Shown: piece after piece, positions 10,925 to 22,683 of the stretch
How positions within the stretch are numbered: the first letter of the stretch is position 1
Layout of the letters: every line of letters begins with the position of its first letter
Assembly: GCA_030522415.1 (NCBI GenBank)
Contig: CM060108.1
Span: 40,105,756 to 40,169,755 of the forward strand
DNA from: Channallabes apus
Taxonomy: Eukaryota; Chordata; Actinopteri; Siluriformes; Clariidae
DNA length: 64,000 nucleotides
Reading direction: 5' to 3'
Position numbers and translations under genes: made by a program
The notes under the pieces: generated by a model
What the model saw: the letters and a program-made list of their open reading frames with translations, nothing else
What the model was told of the DNA's origin: nothing
The model's database searches: none

Positions 10925-11488
10925 GGGTGCAAAGAGAGCACATGGAAGGTTGTTTGTCATCCTGCCAAGTTCTGAAAGACTGCCACTTCTTGTTGATTAC
11001 TAAAAAGTTAAACGTTTACAGTGAAAGGGCGAGCAGGGCACCATGTCCTTCGAGGCCGGTGGGGAGACTCTGTCTCTCCGGCATGGCTTCAGGTGTGTTT
11101 CAGATGACAGAGTACAGGCTGAGGAACTTCTGCTAGTGGTGGGAGAGCAGGTAGAGTTGCGAGAACATCATCTCTCCCTCCAGAATGAACAAAGTTTTTC
11201 TAAGACAAACCTCCTGATGAAACTACAATATGTGTGATAAAAACTGGAATATGTGTGAGAAGAACTGTTACCCCCCTGCCTGCCCTTGTGTTGTAAGTTG
11301 TAATCACAAATGTGTCCCCATTTATTAAAGATTAAGATTATAAAGGAGCTGACCCGCTTCAGGAAGTTCGTCAGGCCCATGAGAGATATCCCACTCGGGT
11401 GTACAGTAAGTGCTCCAATGTGTCCTGTCCTGTCTTTCCACCAGCAGATTTTAAACGACAAAGAAGGAACACTTGATATAAACTTCAG
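10925..11488 (+). pseudogene. LINE ORF1 (CCHC-protein type), first part
   Basis: Decayed ORF1 of a fish non-LTR element: a frame with MSFEAGGETLSLRHGFRCVS, an ENIIS..RMNK-like block visible in a shifted frame, then IIKELTRFRKFVRPMRDIPL-GCT and LSFHQQILNDKEGTLDINF, matching the RNA-binding region that precedes a CCHC knuckle in Tx1/I-group ORF1 proteins. Several frameshifts. The ORF is cut at 11488 by the element at 11489-12670 and resumes at 12671. Confidence 0.6.
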
Positions 11489-12064
11489 GGGGGTATTCTT
11501 CGTACGTCGCTTGAAACATCCGGGATGAACTGACACATCTAAGATGAGATCATCGTGCTAATTAAGACCTGGCTAAGTTGGTTCTTCGAGCACACCTGTT
11601 GTTGATGATTAGTATGGCCGGATTGAGTTGTCTAGGATTATTGCGCGTTCGTGCGTTGGTTTAAAAGGCGATATGCATCGACAGTAGAAACACTGATCAC
11701 AAGCCCTTTGATTGGTTGACGAAATGACAAAAGAACAAGCTAATTTTTTTTTGTAACACCTGCGCTGAAATGCTCCCCCCCCCCACGTGTTATGCGCTGA
11801 AATGCTTCCCTGCCATGGATCCTCCCCTCCCACCACACACACATAATCACTATCAAATATTATATTAGAACATAATATGCACATATGTTTTACAAATTAC
11901 ATGAGACAATAAAATAAGAAATATGAAAAAAATATGTTGTATATGGAAAAATTTAAGTATGAATATTTTTTTAAAAAACATGTATACTTTTATATTGTTT
12001 ACTTTATAATAAAATTAGTTTTGTCCAATTTTTCATTATAAAAAAATTATTTTTATTATACATA

Positions 12065-12145
<81 letters not shown>

Positions 12146-12313
12146 TATATCTATATTTGCATATTTATAACGAACCCCTGAAAAATAAATGTGTTACAAA
12201 ATAAACATTATACAAGAATTTGAATTAATGGTCTTGAGGGCTGTCTCGTGCCTAGAGTTTATTATAATAATAGAAAACCTATGAATTTATGTTCTAATAT
12301 AATATTTGATATC

Positions 12314-12368
<55 letters not shown>

Positions 12369-12670
12369 GGCAAGACGTATATATGCATGCAAGATACTTT
12401 TCTTTCCCCACGTGAGTCAGTCCACGTCAGCGCTCTTTAACCAATCAGATGTGACCTCACCATTTCAACCAATCATAACCCGGCAGGAGCGCAGCCTTAA
12501 TCCTGTTTACATGAAATAAACCTGCTACCGAGCAGGTTCAAGCTTACGGACATGTTGCTATGACAACAAGTGCGAGATGAGCATCGGAGAACGAAGCAAT
12601 CCAAGATCAGGACAAATCCACAACAATCAAATCCAGCTAACTGAGTTAGCGACGTACGAAGAACACCCCC
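11489..12670. mobile_element. Harbinger-like non-autonomous DNA element
   Basis: 1182 bp with inverted termini: left GGGGGTATTCTTCGTACGTC; right, read in reverse, GGGGGTGTTCTTCGTACGTC. CAG flanks both ends (11486-11488, 12671-12673), a 3-bp duplication as in PIF/Harbinger. Contains (CT)n at 12065-12108 and (TA)n at 12109-12144 and 12314-12365. No transposase ORF. Superfamily assignment is inferred from the 3-bp duplication and terminus. Confidence 0.6.
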
Positions 12671-13150
12671 CAGGTCTAAAGAGGGAGGAGAATAGCTACA
12701 CAGTTTTTGCCACCACAGAGCGGCTGAGGTGTTTTGAGTGCAGGGATGTTGGACATAAAAGGCTGAGCTGTCCACATGGAGCTGTGCAGCTTGGGAGTTC
12801 AGAAGGGAGAGTCAGAGCTTATAAAGGTCATCCCAAACACACCATCAACACAGGAACACACAACGCACCTGGCGCTGATACGAACACTGACATCACTGTA
12901 AACTACGCGAATGTAAAACAGTAATCAGCGTTGACAGTAACCCCATCCCAAATGCTGACCCCGCCCATTCAGCAGGAATGTACAGAAGCCACAGATCAGC
13001 ACAAACAACACTGACATGTAAAAAATGCAATGCAGCTAAACCAAGGAAAGAAGGGGGGAGCTGTCTATCACATCTCTAAACGGAAAACCCGCAGTCACAC
13101 TCTGAGCAGCACAGTGAAGGAGGCCACAGCACACACACGCATAGACAATG
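12671..13150 (+). pseudogene. LINE ORF1, second part with CCHC zinc knuckle
   Basis: Resumes after the inserted element: GLKREENSYTVFATTERLRC followed by FECRDVGHKRLSCPH, i.e. C-x2-C-x4-H-x4-C, the zinc knuckle of LINE ORF1 proteins. Joining parts 1 and 2 at one CAG leaves a one-base frame difference, so the gene was broken. C-terminal sequence fades out by about 13150. Confidence 0.65.
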
Positions 13151-13254
13151 AGGAGCAAAACTCTTTTTAGAAACCATCTACAGATGCCTAACATAAAAAA
13201 GACGTTTAGTAAAAACCTTACTGCAAAGGGCCAGAGCAGTGAGAAAAAAAAAAG

Positions 13255-13380
13255 TAAATGTGTTAATACATTGCATGTGTGTGTATGTATGTATGGATGT
13301 ATACTGTATGTGTATACATGTGTCTATGTGTGTATGTATGCTCAGTATATGTGTGTGTGTACTGTATATGAATGTACATA
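13255..13380. repeat. (TG)n/(TATG)n imperfect repeat
   Basis: Degenerate alternating TG/TATG tract; Cys/Val/Tyr-rich reading frame is an artefact. Confidence 0.7.
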
Positions 13381-13819
13381 AAGTGAAAATGTAAATATTT
13401 TCTTTTCTTTAATTGCCTCACAATAAAGTGTGTATAAAACTCAAACTCTCTGTCGGTCTGTCTCTCTTACACACACAGTTTGATCTCCTTTTGAAACTCA
13501 GGAAGTTTCGAGGTTTTCACAGGGACTAGTGTGATGAGTATGTCTATTAATAAACTAAAATACATTGCTGTGGTATAAGGGGTACAGTGGGAGGCACGTC
13601 AAATAACTGTGTGAATGACGTGCGAATGGCGTTTGGCTGCCCTATGGACGCTGTGATCACCCCTCCCTTTCCTGCCAGAAAGGCGTGTCAAGATTTCACA
13701 GTAAACACACCCATTCAAGCCATATTTATTCATTTACCTGGTTCCACCACTAGATGGCACTTTGTTCTCAAGAACACGTTCACACAAGCCAGCAATTTAG
13801 CGGCGCTGAGTTGCAATCA

Positions 13820-13973
13820 CGGTGGTGTAGTGGTTAGCGCCTTGCACCTCCAGGGTCTGGGTTCGATTCCTGTCTCTGTGTGCTCCTTGTGCCCTAAGCC
13901 TCCTGGGATAGGCTCCAGGTCCCCCGCGACCCTGAATAGAGGATAAAGCGGTATAGAAGATGAATGAATGAAT
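13820..13973 (+). repeat. tRNA-derived SINE, internally deleted, 12-bp target duplication
   Basis: A box GTGTAGTGGTTAGC and B box GGGTTCGATTCC are intact, followed directly by the 3' body (cctgggataggctccagg..ccgcgaccctgaatagaggat) and a (GAAT)n tail. Perfect 12-bp duplications GAGTTGCAATCA flank it (13808-13819, 13974-13985). Compared with the fuller minus-strand copy at 19024-19326 it lacks the central conserved domain. Confidence 0.85.
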
Positions 13974-14036
13974 GAGTTGCAATCATGTTAACTGAAGCTA
14001 TCAAACTACAGAGATGAAGATGGCGGCTTAATGGAC

Positions 14037-14719
14037 TATTCGCGGTAAGTGGTGTTTTATTTTATAAAATGTGTTTGGGGTATTTCACAGTTTATTTCCC
14101 AGTTTATATTTTTATTGGCCATTTTGAAAATCACTGGCAGCAGCAGCAGCGGTCAGATGTGACTTTAGAGAACTTAATGTTCTGTTTACCAAGTTTACTA
14201 TCAGTGTCACAAGCTCACAGTGTCACTCCACTTTAACTCAAAAAGATTACAAAAACGTCGAAAATACTATTAATGTCCCTATTACAAAAGCTGCACTACC
14301 CGATGAAGAGTGTTTGTGTTCTCTGTTATAGTTTGGCTTCAGAGATGAACTAATTCTCATATACGACTGTTATATCGCTTAACTTATTTGTATGAGAAGC
14401 GCATTAAGTAAATTCTTGGTTAATTTAATGCAGACGATAATACAGTCAGTCACTGTTTAACACTAACAAAGTTCAATGTTTAATATTAGCAAGGTTTATT
14501 TACATTCCAGAATTCCCCAAAAAAGTATTTTACACACTGTTGTAAATAGGTTTATTAATATATTTTATATTTATTAAAACTAGATGTTCTGTAAAGTTTA
14601 TTTATCTTTGTCTTCACTTTGTTTGTCTTTAAGCAGAGCTCCGCTGTGGAGGATCAGGGGGTCAGACGGGTGAGCTACTGGAGGAGCCTGAACAAGCTGT
14701 TGAGGGAGCTGTAGGAGGG
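14037..14719 (+). other. Exon-like segments of an unrecognised small gene
   Basis: A CpG-containing segment with AAGATGGCGGC near 14017 ends in GCG|GTAAGT at 14044. A second segment after a TTAAGCAG acceptor (from about 14638) can be read SSAVEDQGVRRVSYWRSLNK-LLREL then stop at 14715. The frames do not join to an ATG. I do not recognise the product; it may be a decayed gene or a chance frame. Confidence 0.25.
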
Positions 14720-15139
14720 ATGACGTCACAGTGCAACAGCTTTAGAATGATGTTTGGTCAGGTCTACTGTATATTCTGAACATAGAACTGCAAAGCGTCT
14801 GATACAGTACTTTGGGGGAAACAAAGACTTAAACTGTTCCATCTTTAATAGTTTTTAAAATGGATATTTTAATATACAGTAAAAGAACTAGATAGAGACT
14901 GATAAGCATCTGGTGTTATCCAGCTATTTTATTGACCTTTAAGCAAAAATGCATGTATTCACCTGTTTTATACAAATTACTGTTTTTCCTTTGACTAGTT
15001 TTGGAAGAATAAATTACAATTTTAAAGTCATGTGTGCGTGTTTTAATTGTTGGGGGATTGTTTGGGTATTTAAAAAGAACATTTACTTGAACCAACAACT
15101 TCAATGGGCAAAAAATGGGAGAAGACTTTGTTTTAAATG

Positions 15140-15195
15140 ACCATTATTAAAAGCGCTATATAAATAAAATTGAATTGAATTGAATTGAATTAAAT
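15140..15195 (+). repeat. Retroposon 3' tail with (TTGAA)n
   Basis: AAAGCGCTATATAAATAAAATTGAATTGAATTGAA...: a familiar fish retroposon 3' end with a 5-bp tail repeat. The body upstream is not identifiable. Confidence 0.5.
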
Positions 15196-15279
15196 AGTTT
15201 TAAATAGTTGGTGTAATCGGTAATAATATTAATAATTATTATTGTCATAGAAACAAATGAAAACAGTTAAACACTTGAT

Positions 15280-16415
15280 CATATGTATCTGTGCTAGTTT
15301 GCGTTTGTGATTATGTGACCCGGAATAATTTTTTCTCAGTATAAATAAAATTTTGGGTTTTAAGAACTCCATCAAAAGAACAAAGACAAACTTAGGAGGA
15401 GTGGAAGGTGAGAAACCTCAGTGGAGAATACGGAGTATGACATGGTGGTAATTGCTCTGTGTGTGTGTGTGTGTGTGTGGGGGTTTTTTTTTGGCGGGGG
15501 GAGGCGTTCTTTAGACTTGTCTGTGCGCAAATGTGCGTTAAAGCCAATGCAGAAATGCAGGAGCGCACACAGACACATCTCTCCATCCACAAATGCTTTA
15601 ACTGTTGTCTTGTAAATCGTTGATTAAACCTATGAACACGGCTGTTCAGCATCAGTCGTAAACACAATCGTAGTGTCTGTTTTTGTCCTTAATTAAAAGA
15701 CATCAATACGTTAATAATTTACACAATGATAACATTGTTTATTTTGCGGAATAAGGTAATAAGCAATATTTAAAATAAAACAAACCAGGAAGTAAGTGTT
15801 TCATACGTTAAAGTGCTGTCTACAACCAAGTGCCCTAACAATCATAGCAACAGTGTACAGAGTGTGTGTGCTGGGGGGGGGATTGGAAAATGAATGAGGA
15901 TACTCATTTACAAGACAAAAGACAGTCAGAGGTGTCAATGCGCATCTCCGCTTTGTTCTTCAGTGTGTGTGTGTTGGTGTTTTAGGTTCATAGGGATGCA
16001 TTCTTAAATTCAGTCTGTCTGAATCTTTATAAACGCCAAGTTGGGAAAATCATCTTTAATAAAACGACAACAACAATTAAACACTTGATCATTTGGGTCT
16101 GGTATTTTGTGCTTAAGTGACCCTAATTATTTTTTCTTAGTTTTCTTAAAACTTCATTAAAAGACAAACTTAGGAGGAGTGGAATGTGAGAATGTACTGA
16201 CTCCCCCACTACTGACTGTTAGATGATCCTAAGACGGGTTCTTTCGACCTGCCGGCGTGCAAATGTGTTTGTGTTAAACCCAGCTCAGACAAACCTCATG
16301 AATGCAGGAGCGAGCGCACACACACACACACACACACACACCGGTGGCACTTTAGCCATTATGGCTTCAACATGTCTTGTAAATAGCTGATTAAACCTAT
16401 GAACAGTTTAGTTCT
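15280..16415 (+). repeat. Diverged direct duplication of about 350 bp
   Basis: 15280-15640 and 16070-16410 share, in order, TAAACACTTGATCAT, ACAAACTTAGGAGGAGTGGA, AATGCAGGAGCG and TTGTAAAT..CTGATTAAACCTATGAACA, with (GT)n/(CA)n tracts at 15458-15478 and 16317-16341. Non-coding; origin unknown. Confidence 0.65.
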
Positions 16416-16429
16416 TTTAGTATTGTTTT

Positions 16430-17485
16430 CAAGTGTGAATGTTTAACCAATTTTGTTGGCGCAACTTAATGTTCTTAGGTTCAGTCAAATTAATTGTACT
16501 GTATTAGGTTCATTTAACTTATTTACTACCGCTGCATCCAACATAATTTAATACTGTTAACATAAATTAATAGCGTTGGTACAACAAATTTTTCAGTTGT
16601 AAATTAAGTTGATCCAACTCAAGTAAATTTTAATTTCAAGCCGGTCAACAGAATTCGGTGAAGGAAGGAAGCAGACAAATGGAATAAAACGGAGATTTTT
16701 ATTTTACACCAGAAGCAACTTACAAATGAGGTCTCAATTTGAAAAGATGTACAAAACATAAAACACCACAAATAAGTATTAATCATAGAAAAAAATACTA
16801 AACACCAACAGAAATGTTTTGTACTTTATAACTGTAAATGACTTTTAAATATCACCGTTAGATACGGTTGGTCAGGAAACTCCTGAAGTCAGATGCAGAC
16901 AGGACAGTTTTCAGAAAAAATATAGATAGATATTCAATTAAAATTCATGATACTTAATTTAGCAAATGAAAAATATTTATACTTTGTTCCTCCCGCTTCT
17001 CATGAGAACAGACTGAAACCAGAACCGAACTGAAGATTAAGCACGCGCATATAACCGTCGGTATTTTAAGTGTGATTAAAAATACAAGAAATAGCTTAAA
17101 CCAAAATAACGTGACTAAACATCGCTAAACAGCAGGTGACATTTATGTTCAGTATTTCGTTTCTCTATTTAGAAAGATGGGAATTAATTCCTGCTTACCT
17201 TTTCCACACACCCGCCGAACATATGCCTTCTCAAACAGTGTTCTGTTCTCGCAATATCTTCTTGCGATGTTTGCTCTGATACTTCCGGTTTTCATATTGA
17301 CAAGATCTCGTGGGTTTATCTCAACATGATTGAATCTAGTGCATGTTAAGTTGTTGAATTTCATGCAAATACAACATAATTTATTCATGTTTATCTTGGA
17401 AACATGAAATTATTATGTACAAAACACGTATTACATTTTAGTACATTTAACAGGTAGCCATGTTCATTTTTTTGAGTGTACAGTA
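16430..17485 (-). mobile_element. Possible DNA element carrying a short minus-strand transcription unit
   Basis: Flanks carry AT-rich repeats familiar from fish MITEs (AAGTTGATCCAACTC at about 16607; TTTTTTTGAGTGTAC near 17468). Inside, the minus strand has an ORF from 17388 with RANIARRYCENRTLFEKAYV and RRVCGKG ending at a good donor (AAAAG|GTAAGC at about 17200), a second frame VLSASDFRSFLTNRI then stop (16860-16915), and AATAAA near 16700. No match recognised; the boundaries are approximate. Confidence 0.3.
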
Positions 17486-19023
17486 CATAGCCCGCATTTG
17501 TATTCCGTACCTACAACAACCGGTATAGATAAATTACAGATGTTACCATGTCTTTAAGGATTATTAAGGATGTCGTGAAAAATATTGCAATAAGTAGTTA
17601 AATTAATTAATTAATTAATTAAAAATAGCATAAGCATCATGGGTTGTGTATTGAGTGATTTAAATCTGTTTTATTAATCGTTTTTTCCCTCTTTTTACCA
17701 CAACATCTATTTATTTATGAAACTATGTGGACATAAGTTATGTTATATATTGAACATAGTATACGGCTGCTTGGACACTGCAGTTAACTGTGCCAGTCAA
17801 CTTTAGAAAGCGCAAGGGGGCATTTATGGGGCGGGGCATCGTTAACCGCGTCATCGTGGGGGATCACATTCCGTGCACGGATCGCGCATGCTCCTGTCAT
17901 GGACCTGTCATGCTCCAGGCGGCTGTTTGACGTGGCTCCCACTGTATGAGCCACATGTATTAGGTTACATGCTGATGTAACCTAATACTTTGTCTAACAT
18001 ATCAAATTGAAAGTGGTACAGTACAAATTATAATTTCGGAAGGAGGAGTCGAGACAGCAATCACACCACTACTGAAAGAAGAAGTGTGTATTTAAACTGT
18101 CAGTAAATAAAATAAAAGTTTCAAACTTGCAATCAATGGAATCTATATAGAACACAATCAGGCCTGTTTATACAAGTAAAGAATATTTTCCTCAGACCAG
18201 TTCAAAGAAAATCCTCTGTCCCCTTTCCTTCCCTGGGTTTAAAGTCTGATCCTTTCAAGAAAAAAAATTAGAGGGGAAAGAAATTAAAATAATCACTTGA
18301 CTCAAAGGAAAAAATATCTATAACCCGGGTAGCTTTAAATCCTGTTCACTCGAGCTTTCCAAAATATGTGGTGTGTTGTATTCTCTTATCTTTATCCATG
18401 GGATGATGATGCTTTAAGGGTGCTGAATTTGCTCTGCAACACTGATTACACACAAGCGGCTCATCATCCGATTATCCAAAGTAGACTCAGGAAGTACTCA
18501 GCTGCAGAAAACTAAACAAACCAACCTGCATAATGCTGAGAATTTATCACTAATTAACATTCACTTTATCTGAATTGAAAACATATTAACTTATGTTAGA
18601 AGGTAATTCCAGGAAAAACATACCCACAATTGTTTTAACAATAATTTTTTTTCCACCTTTTTGTTTTTATCCATCATAAGTTAGTTGTCAAACATACCTC
18701 ATACTATAAATCTTTAATTAAATACACGTGTAAACATATAACAAAAAACAATTCACTCACCAGAGTTTCTCGTAATAAAGAAAGAAAAAAACACCTCCTC
18801 CCCAACTCTTTGGAAATTAACTTGAGATCTATTTTCCAACTCTTTCTCAACTGCTTTATTTTAAGCAATTACACTCTAAACATATGTTTCTCATGCTGTC
18901 TAATTCGGTAAAATGGCTCCTTCTTTTTCTCTTAATTGTTTTTTTTCTCATGATGGGGAAACACCCCCTAGAGGAGAATAATAGTTACTAGCCCATTTTT
19001 CTTTCAAACAAAGAGTTATACTT
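17486..19023. other. Intron stretch with a perfect hairpin, no gene recognised
   Basis: Contains a CpG-rich patch at 17820-17950 and a perfect 13-bp stem hairpin at 17957-17988. From 18000 to 19000 the sequence is AT-rich with no coding resemblance. Confidence 0.4.
17957..17988. repeat. Perfect inverted repeat (13-bp stem, 6-nt loop)
   Basis: GTATTAGGTTACA, loop TGCTGA, then TGTAACCTAATAC. Seen directly; may be the edge or centre of a small fold-back element. Confidence 0.85.
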
Positions 19024-19326
19024 ACTCATCTTCTATACCGCTTAATCCTGATTCAGGGTCACAAGGGCCTGAAGCCTATCCCAGGAGGCTTAGGGCACAA
19101 GGCGGGGTACACCCTGGACAGGGTGCTAATCCATCGCAGGGCACACACACATACACACACTACAGGCAATTTGAGAACGTCAATTAACATAATCTGCATG
19201 TCTTTGGACTGTGGGAGGAAACCCACCAAGCACGGGGAGAACATGCAACACACAGAGCCTAGCCGGGAATTGAACCCGGACTCTGGAGGTGCAAGGCGAC
19301 AGTGCTAACCGGTACACCACCGTGCC
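19024..19326 (-). repeat. tRNA-derived SINE, near full length, minus strand
   Basis: Read in reverse: tRNA head with A box region GTGTACCGGTTAGC and B box GGGTTCAATTCCC, then the central conserved block (ATGTTCTCCCCGTGC.., CCCACAGTCCAAAGACATGCAG) and the 3' body (CCCTGCGATGGATTAGCACC.., CCTGGGATAGGCTTCAGG..) ending in GCGGTATAGAAGATGAG. Same family as 13820-13973. Confidence 0.85.
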
Positions 19327-20229
19327 CCCTACTAAGAGTCTTATAACTACCTTAAATTTAATGGGGTTACACTGATAAGAGCTGCGCGATTAATCGTCAT
19401 TAACGATTAATTCGAATTTATGGTTTACTGTATGTCGATGTTGAAAAGCGAAAATTGATTTTACAATTTCACTTTCTTTGGCACAGCGAGCTTCCATAGT
19501 CGAGCAACGCCCTCACACCTGCTTAAAAGCAAGTAAAAATAGCAGCTACATTTTTCCACTGTGTCTCATATGATAAGCAGGGGCCTCGATGAAAAGATAT
19601 TACTGATGCTGGGGCATGTTACATCACTAAAGACATTGTGCCCATATACACAATTGAAAGGCCTGGATTTATTCATATGCTCAAAATAATCGATCCCCGA
19701 TATGAACTTCCAAGTTGAAAATATTTGTCAGAAGATGTCTTCCCTAAGATATACAATGCATGCTACACATGAAAAGATAAAAGAAAAAAAACTTTAGGAA
19801 GCTTCTTCACAGAGAAAGTGACACCTTCCCCACAGTCGGAGGCAGACAAAATTGAAACTGCTGACATCCTACTTGTTGTCCCCAGATACAGACAAAGACA
19901 CTGATCCACTTCATGCAACATGAGGCAAACTTTCCAAGGCTTGGTAATTCCTATTCCTGCTACAAGTGCCCCATCAGAGAGGCTCTTTAGTATGGGTGGG
20001 GGTATTGTAACATGCCACAGGGCATGTCCCAAGTCTGATGCAGTGTACAGGCTTGCCTTCCTTGCTAAAAACATGCTATCAGGTACCTGTTTGATTTCAT
20101 ATAGCATGGACTGTAAGTTCCATGTTGAACTGGTTTACAAAATAGTTTTTCTTTAGGGATTTGTTTTTTATTTATTTTATTTACTTCAGATATTTATGTA
20201 ACTTATTTAAAAGTATCTCACATCGTACT

Positions 20230-20396
20230 CCATTTGATGTCAACCATTTAAAAATGTTTTTTTTTTTTTTGCGTCATGCTGTTTTTGTCTTGTCATTTGT
20301 ATTTTTTGTTCTGGAAGCTCCGTCACTAAAACAAATTCCTTATACGTGCAAGCGTACTTGGCAATAAAACTCTGATTCTGATTCTGATTCTTAAAA
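20230..20396 (+). repeat. LINE 3' end with (TGATTC)n tail
   Basis: Ends CGTGCAAGCGTACTTGGCAA-TAAAACTCTGATTCTGATTCTGATTC, the AATAAA-plus-hexamer tail typical of fish CR1-group LINEs. No coding part present; 5' boundary uncertain. Confidence 0.6.
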
Positions 20397-20537
20397 AAGT
20401 GATTTTTAGTTAAGTCTATGGTTTGCACTTTGCAATTCCCTCATATCTTGGTAAAAACTTTATTTTGATAGAATAACCAGAACCTGTAAAGACTAATGAA
20501 AGTTTGCACTTTATTAATCCCAAAAAGATTATGTTGT

Positions 20538-20846
20538 TGTAGTGGACATGAAAGAGTTAATGTGTTTTGCTTATGTTACATGTTCGTGGTGGAGAGTCAC
20601 AGGTTACGTTGAATTGGGAATATTAATCACCTGTTCATGTAAAGAGGGAGAAGGGGGTGAGCAGGGACGATGTATTCTTTGTTGACCAACATATTACAAC
20701 TTTATACAACAAAACTTATACCATCCGTCTCTATAAATCAGAATATAGAAGACATTTTGCCTCACTGATGTTTTATTGTTGCGTCGTTGATGAGTTCTTG
20801 TTTTAGCCTTTTAGCGGCGTTTGATAACTGCAGAGTAGCCGCTACA
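20538..20846. mobile_element. Solo LTR, 309 bp, 5-bp target duplication
   Basis: Starts TGTAGTGGACATG and ends GTAGCCGCTACA, a short inverted repeat TGTAG/CTACA. Flanked by GTTGT at 20533-20537 and 20847-20851. A TATAAA lies at about 20733. No internal coding region, so a recombined single LTR is likely; the family is not known. Confidence 0.65.
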
Positions 20847-21159
20847 GTTGTATTGATTTTTTTTTTCTAAAAAAAAAACACGGAAACTTGTTAGCGAAAG
20901 TAAGTTTGCATTTTGCACTTTTAGTAAAAAAAAAGCAATTCATTTGTCTGGTTATATTGTTTTTGCTCAAATAAAAAAAATCTATCCTAAAGTCTCTAAA
21001 AAAAATTTTTTACAAACAAAAATAGAATTTTCTCTCAAAAAATTGGAGATTCAATTCATAGGACATATCACCCAGCTCTAATTGAGGTTACTTCAGATTT
21101 TTGTTTTGCTGACGTTTCAGGATGTCTTTTATTTATTTTGTTTCTCTCCCTACTTTTAG

Positions 21160-21195
21160 TGCTGATGGGACTCATCATTCATTGCATACTAACAG
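21160..21195 (+). CDS. FcRL exon 2: signal-peptide mini-exon
   Basis: 36-bp exon between a polypyrimidine acceptor (CCCTACTTTTAG) and donor GTCAGT. With the last base of exon 1 it reads LLMGLIIHCILT plus one base, the hydrophobic core and end of a signal peptide. A mini-exon of 21-36 bp coding the end of the signal peptide is characteristic of Fc-receptor family genes. It enters and leaves in phase 1, so it joins any of the D1 or D2 exons. Confidence 0.7.
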
Positions 21196-22683
21196 GTCAG
21201 TCTTATAATTTGCTCTATATATGTGTGTGCATATAATAATATATATAATATATTATAATAATACAAATAATAATAATAATAATAATAATAATTTACAGAT
21301 TAGACTTTATTCAGATTTTTGGCTTAAGAACATTATACTTCCTCAGAGTCTAGATCAGCTTTACACACAGAATCAGTGACACCTTAGACCAATAGCTTTT
21401 AATATAAATGCATACACACAGAGTGACACTGATCTCCAATGCATGGTCTGTGATTTGTGCAGCTTCTTCTGTCCAGTTTTTAATCAGTTGTCGTAATATG
21501 GCTGTCTCATATTCCAGTCTGTTTGCGTGTGTGTGCATGCCATTTTCTGTTGTGTGCAGAAGCTTTAAATTTTATAAATAAGGCCTGAGATAAGCTAAAA
21601 TCAGCAAAATGCTGCCTTCTGGTTTGAACCTCATTTTGTTTCTGTCCCTTTAATACAATTTAATACAATTTAATAATAATGATTAATAAGTGAAAAATCT
21701 ATTACTGTAGATCCCTATCCCAGCAGGACAGTGTGGAGTGTGCAGGATGTTAATCATTATTAATCCACTAGCTGTTTCTACAGTTTCCTATTCAGCTCTC
21801 GCTCTTGATGCCTAGGGGAGGTAGGACGCCGAGAAAATAAATTAGGAAAATAAAAAAGAAGGAATGTTAATATAATAAAGGCTGTCACTGATTACTACCA
21901 GGGGGTGAACTGTGTATAAGAATGAGGCAAACTCGTTCAAAATTTTTCAAAGTAAAATAGCATGTTGAATTATATGAACTGAATTAAAATAATGATAATT
22001 ATAATAAATATACAGTATAAAAATTTTTTTGATCTGAATAGAAAAACTGCTTACAGCATTTATAATGCTTGAAATATTCGGCATTTAACAAGTCAATGGA
22101 AAAATATTGACCATACTACTGTAAGTATTAAAAATGGCATCTTCACGATTTTTTAACCTCGCAAATTCAGGTCGTCACATCCGGGATATCATAAGAAGGG
22201 CAATAGATTGCCAATTGCTGTCCTCTGATCCTTCTCACTGTACAGTGTACTTTGTAGGGAGCTGCTTGTGAATTGAAATGCAGCACTTCTAACTAACTGG
22301 CTGAGCTGACAGTTGTATGTTTTTGTCGATCTCCAACATAAATTCTTATTTCTTAAACTTCAAGCGAATTACACTTTTTGTATATCAGATATTTCTGTCA
22401 TCATCATGTACCTTTAACCTTCACTTTCTTGCTCCTTTGCTACCATGTGTCTCCTACTTTGTGTGGTATCACACACAGGCTTACGCAGGGGATTTGTCTT
22501 TCACACGTGATTGCGTGATGATTCACTTCTTACAAGTGAAATATCAGCTGATTTATATTTTACTGTTAGACTTCATTTTCCATTGGACTTTTCGTGCTCA
22601 CGAACTAATTTGGTGTTGAACTGAAAACTATAAAATGTGCATATAGTCACTCATATAATTATACTGTAGTGCGTGCATGCACA
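21196..22683. other. Intron 2, first part
   Basis: (AAT)n at about 21262-21291; otherwise AT-rich with no recognised element. A 100-residue frame at 22317-22619 shows no family resemblance and no splice context, so it is not called as a gene. Confidence 0.4.

Larger units (their letters stand above)
19376..21081 (+). pseudogene. ZBED-type hAT remnant (deletion derivative)
   Basis: Left end TAAGAGCTGCGCGATTAATCG and right end ..ATATCACCCAGCTCTA are imperfect inverted termini. Inside, shifted frames read YITKDIVPIYTIERPGFIHM-LKIIDPRYELPS and, at about 19945-20080, IPATSAPSERLFSMGGGIVTCHRA, the hAT C-terminal dimerisation region. The N-terminal half is missing and frameshifts abound. A LINE tail and a solo LTR are inserted in its 3' part. 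No matching 8-bp duplication was found, so the ends are tentative. Confidence 0.7.

Noticed and set aside
13820..13895. Possible tRNA gene (A and B boxes)
   Set aside because: It is the head of a SINE with target duplications and a GAAT tail; no full cloverleaf or discriminator end. The same applies to 56229, 60001 and 62613.
14017..14719. Full small gene with ATGGCGGC start and LNKLLREL end
   Set aside because: The ATG frame stops after three codons and the two exon-like pieces do not join in a frame with a start. Kept only as a low-confidence exon-like feature.
22317..22619. 100-residue plus-strand frame
   Set aside because: AT-rich, no family resemblance, no promoter or splice context; expected by chance.
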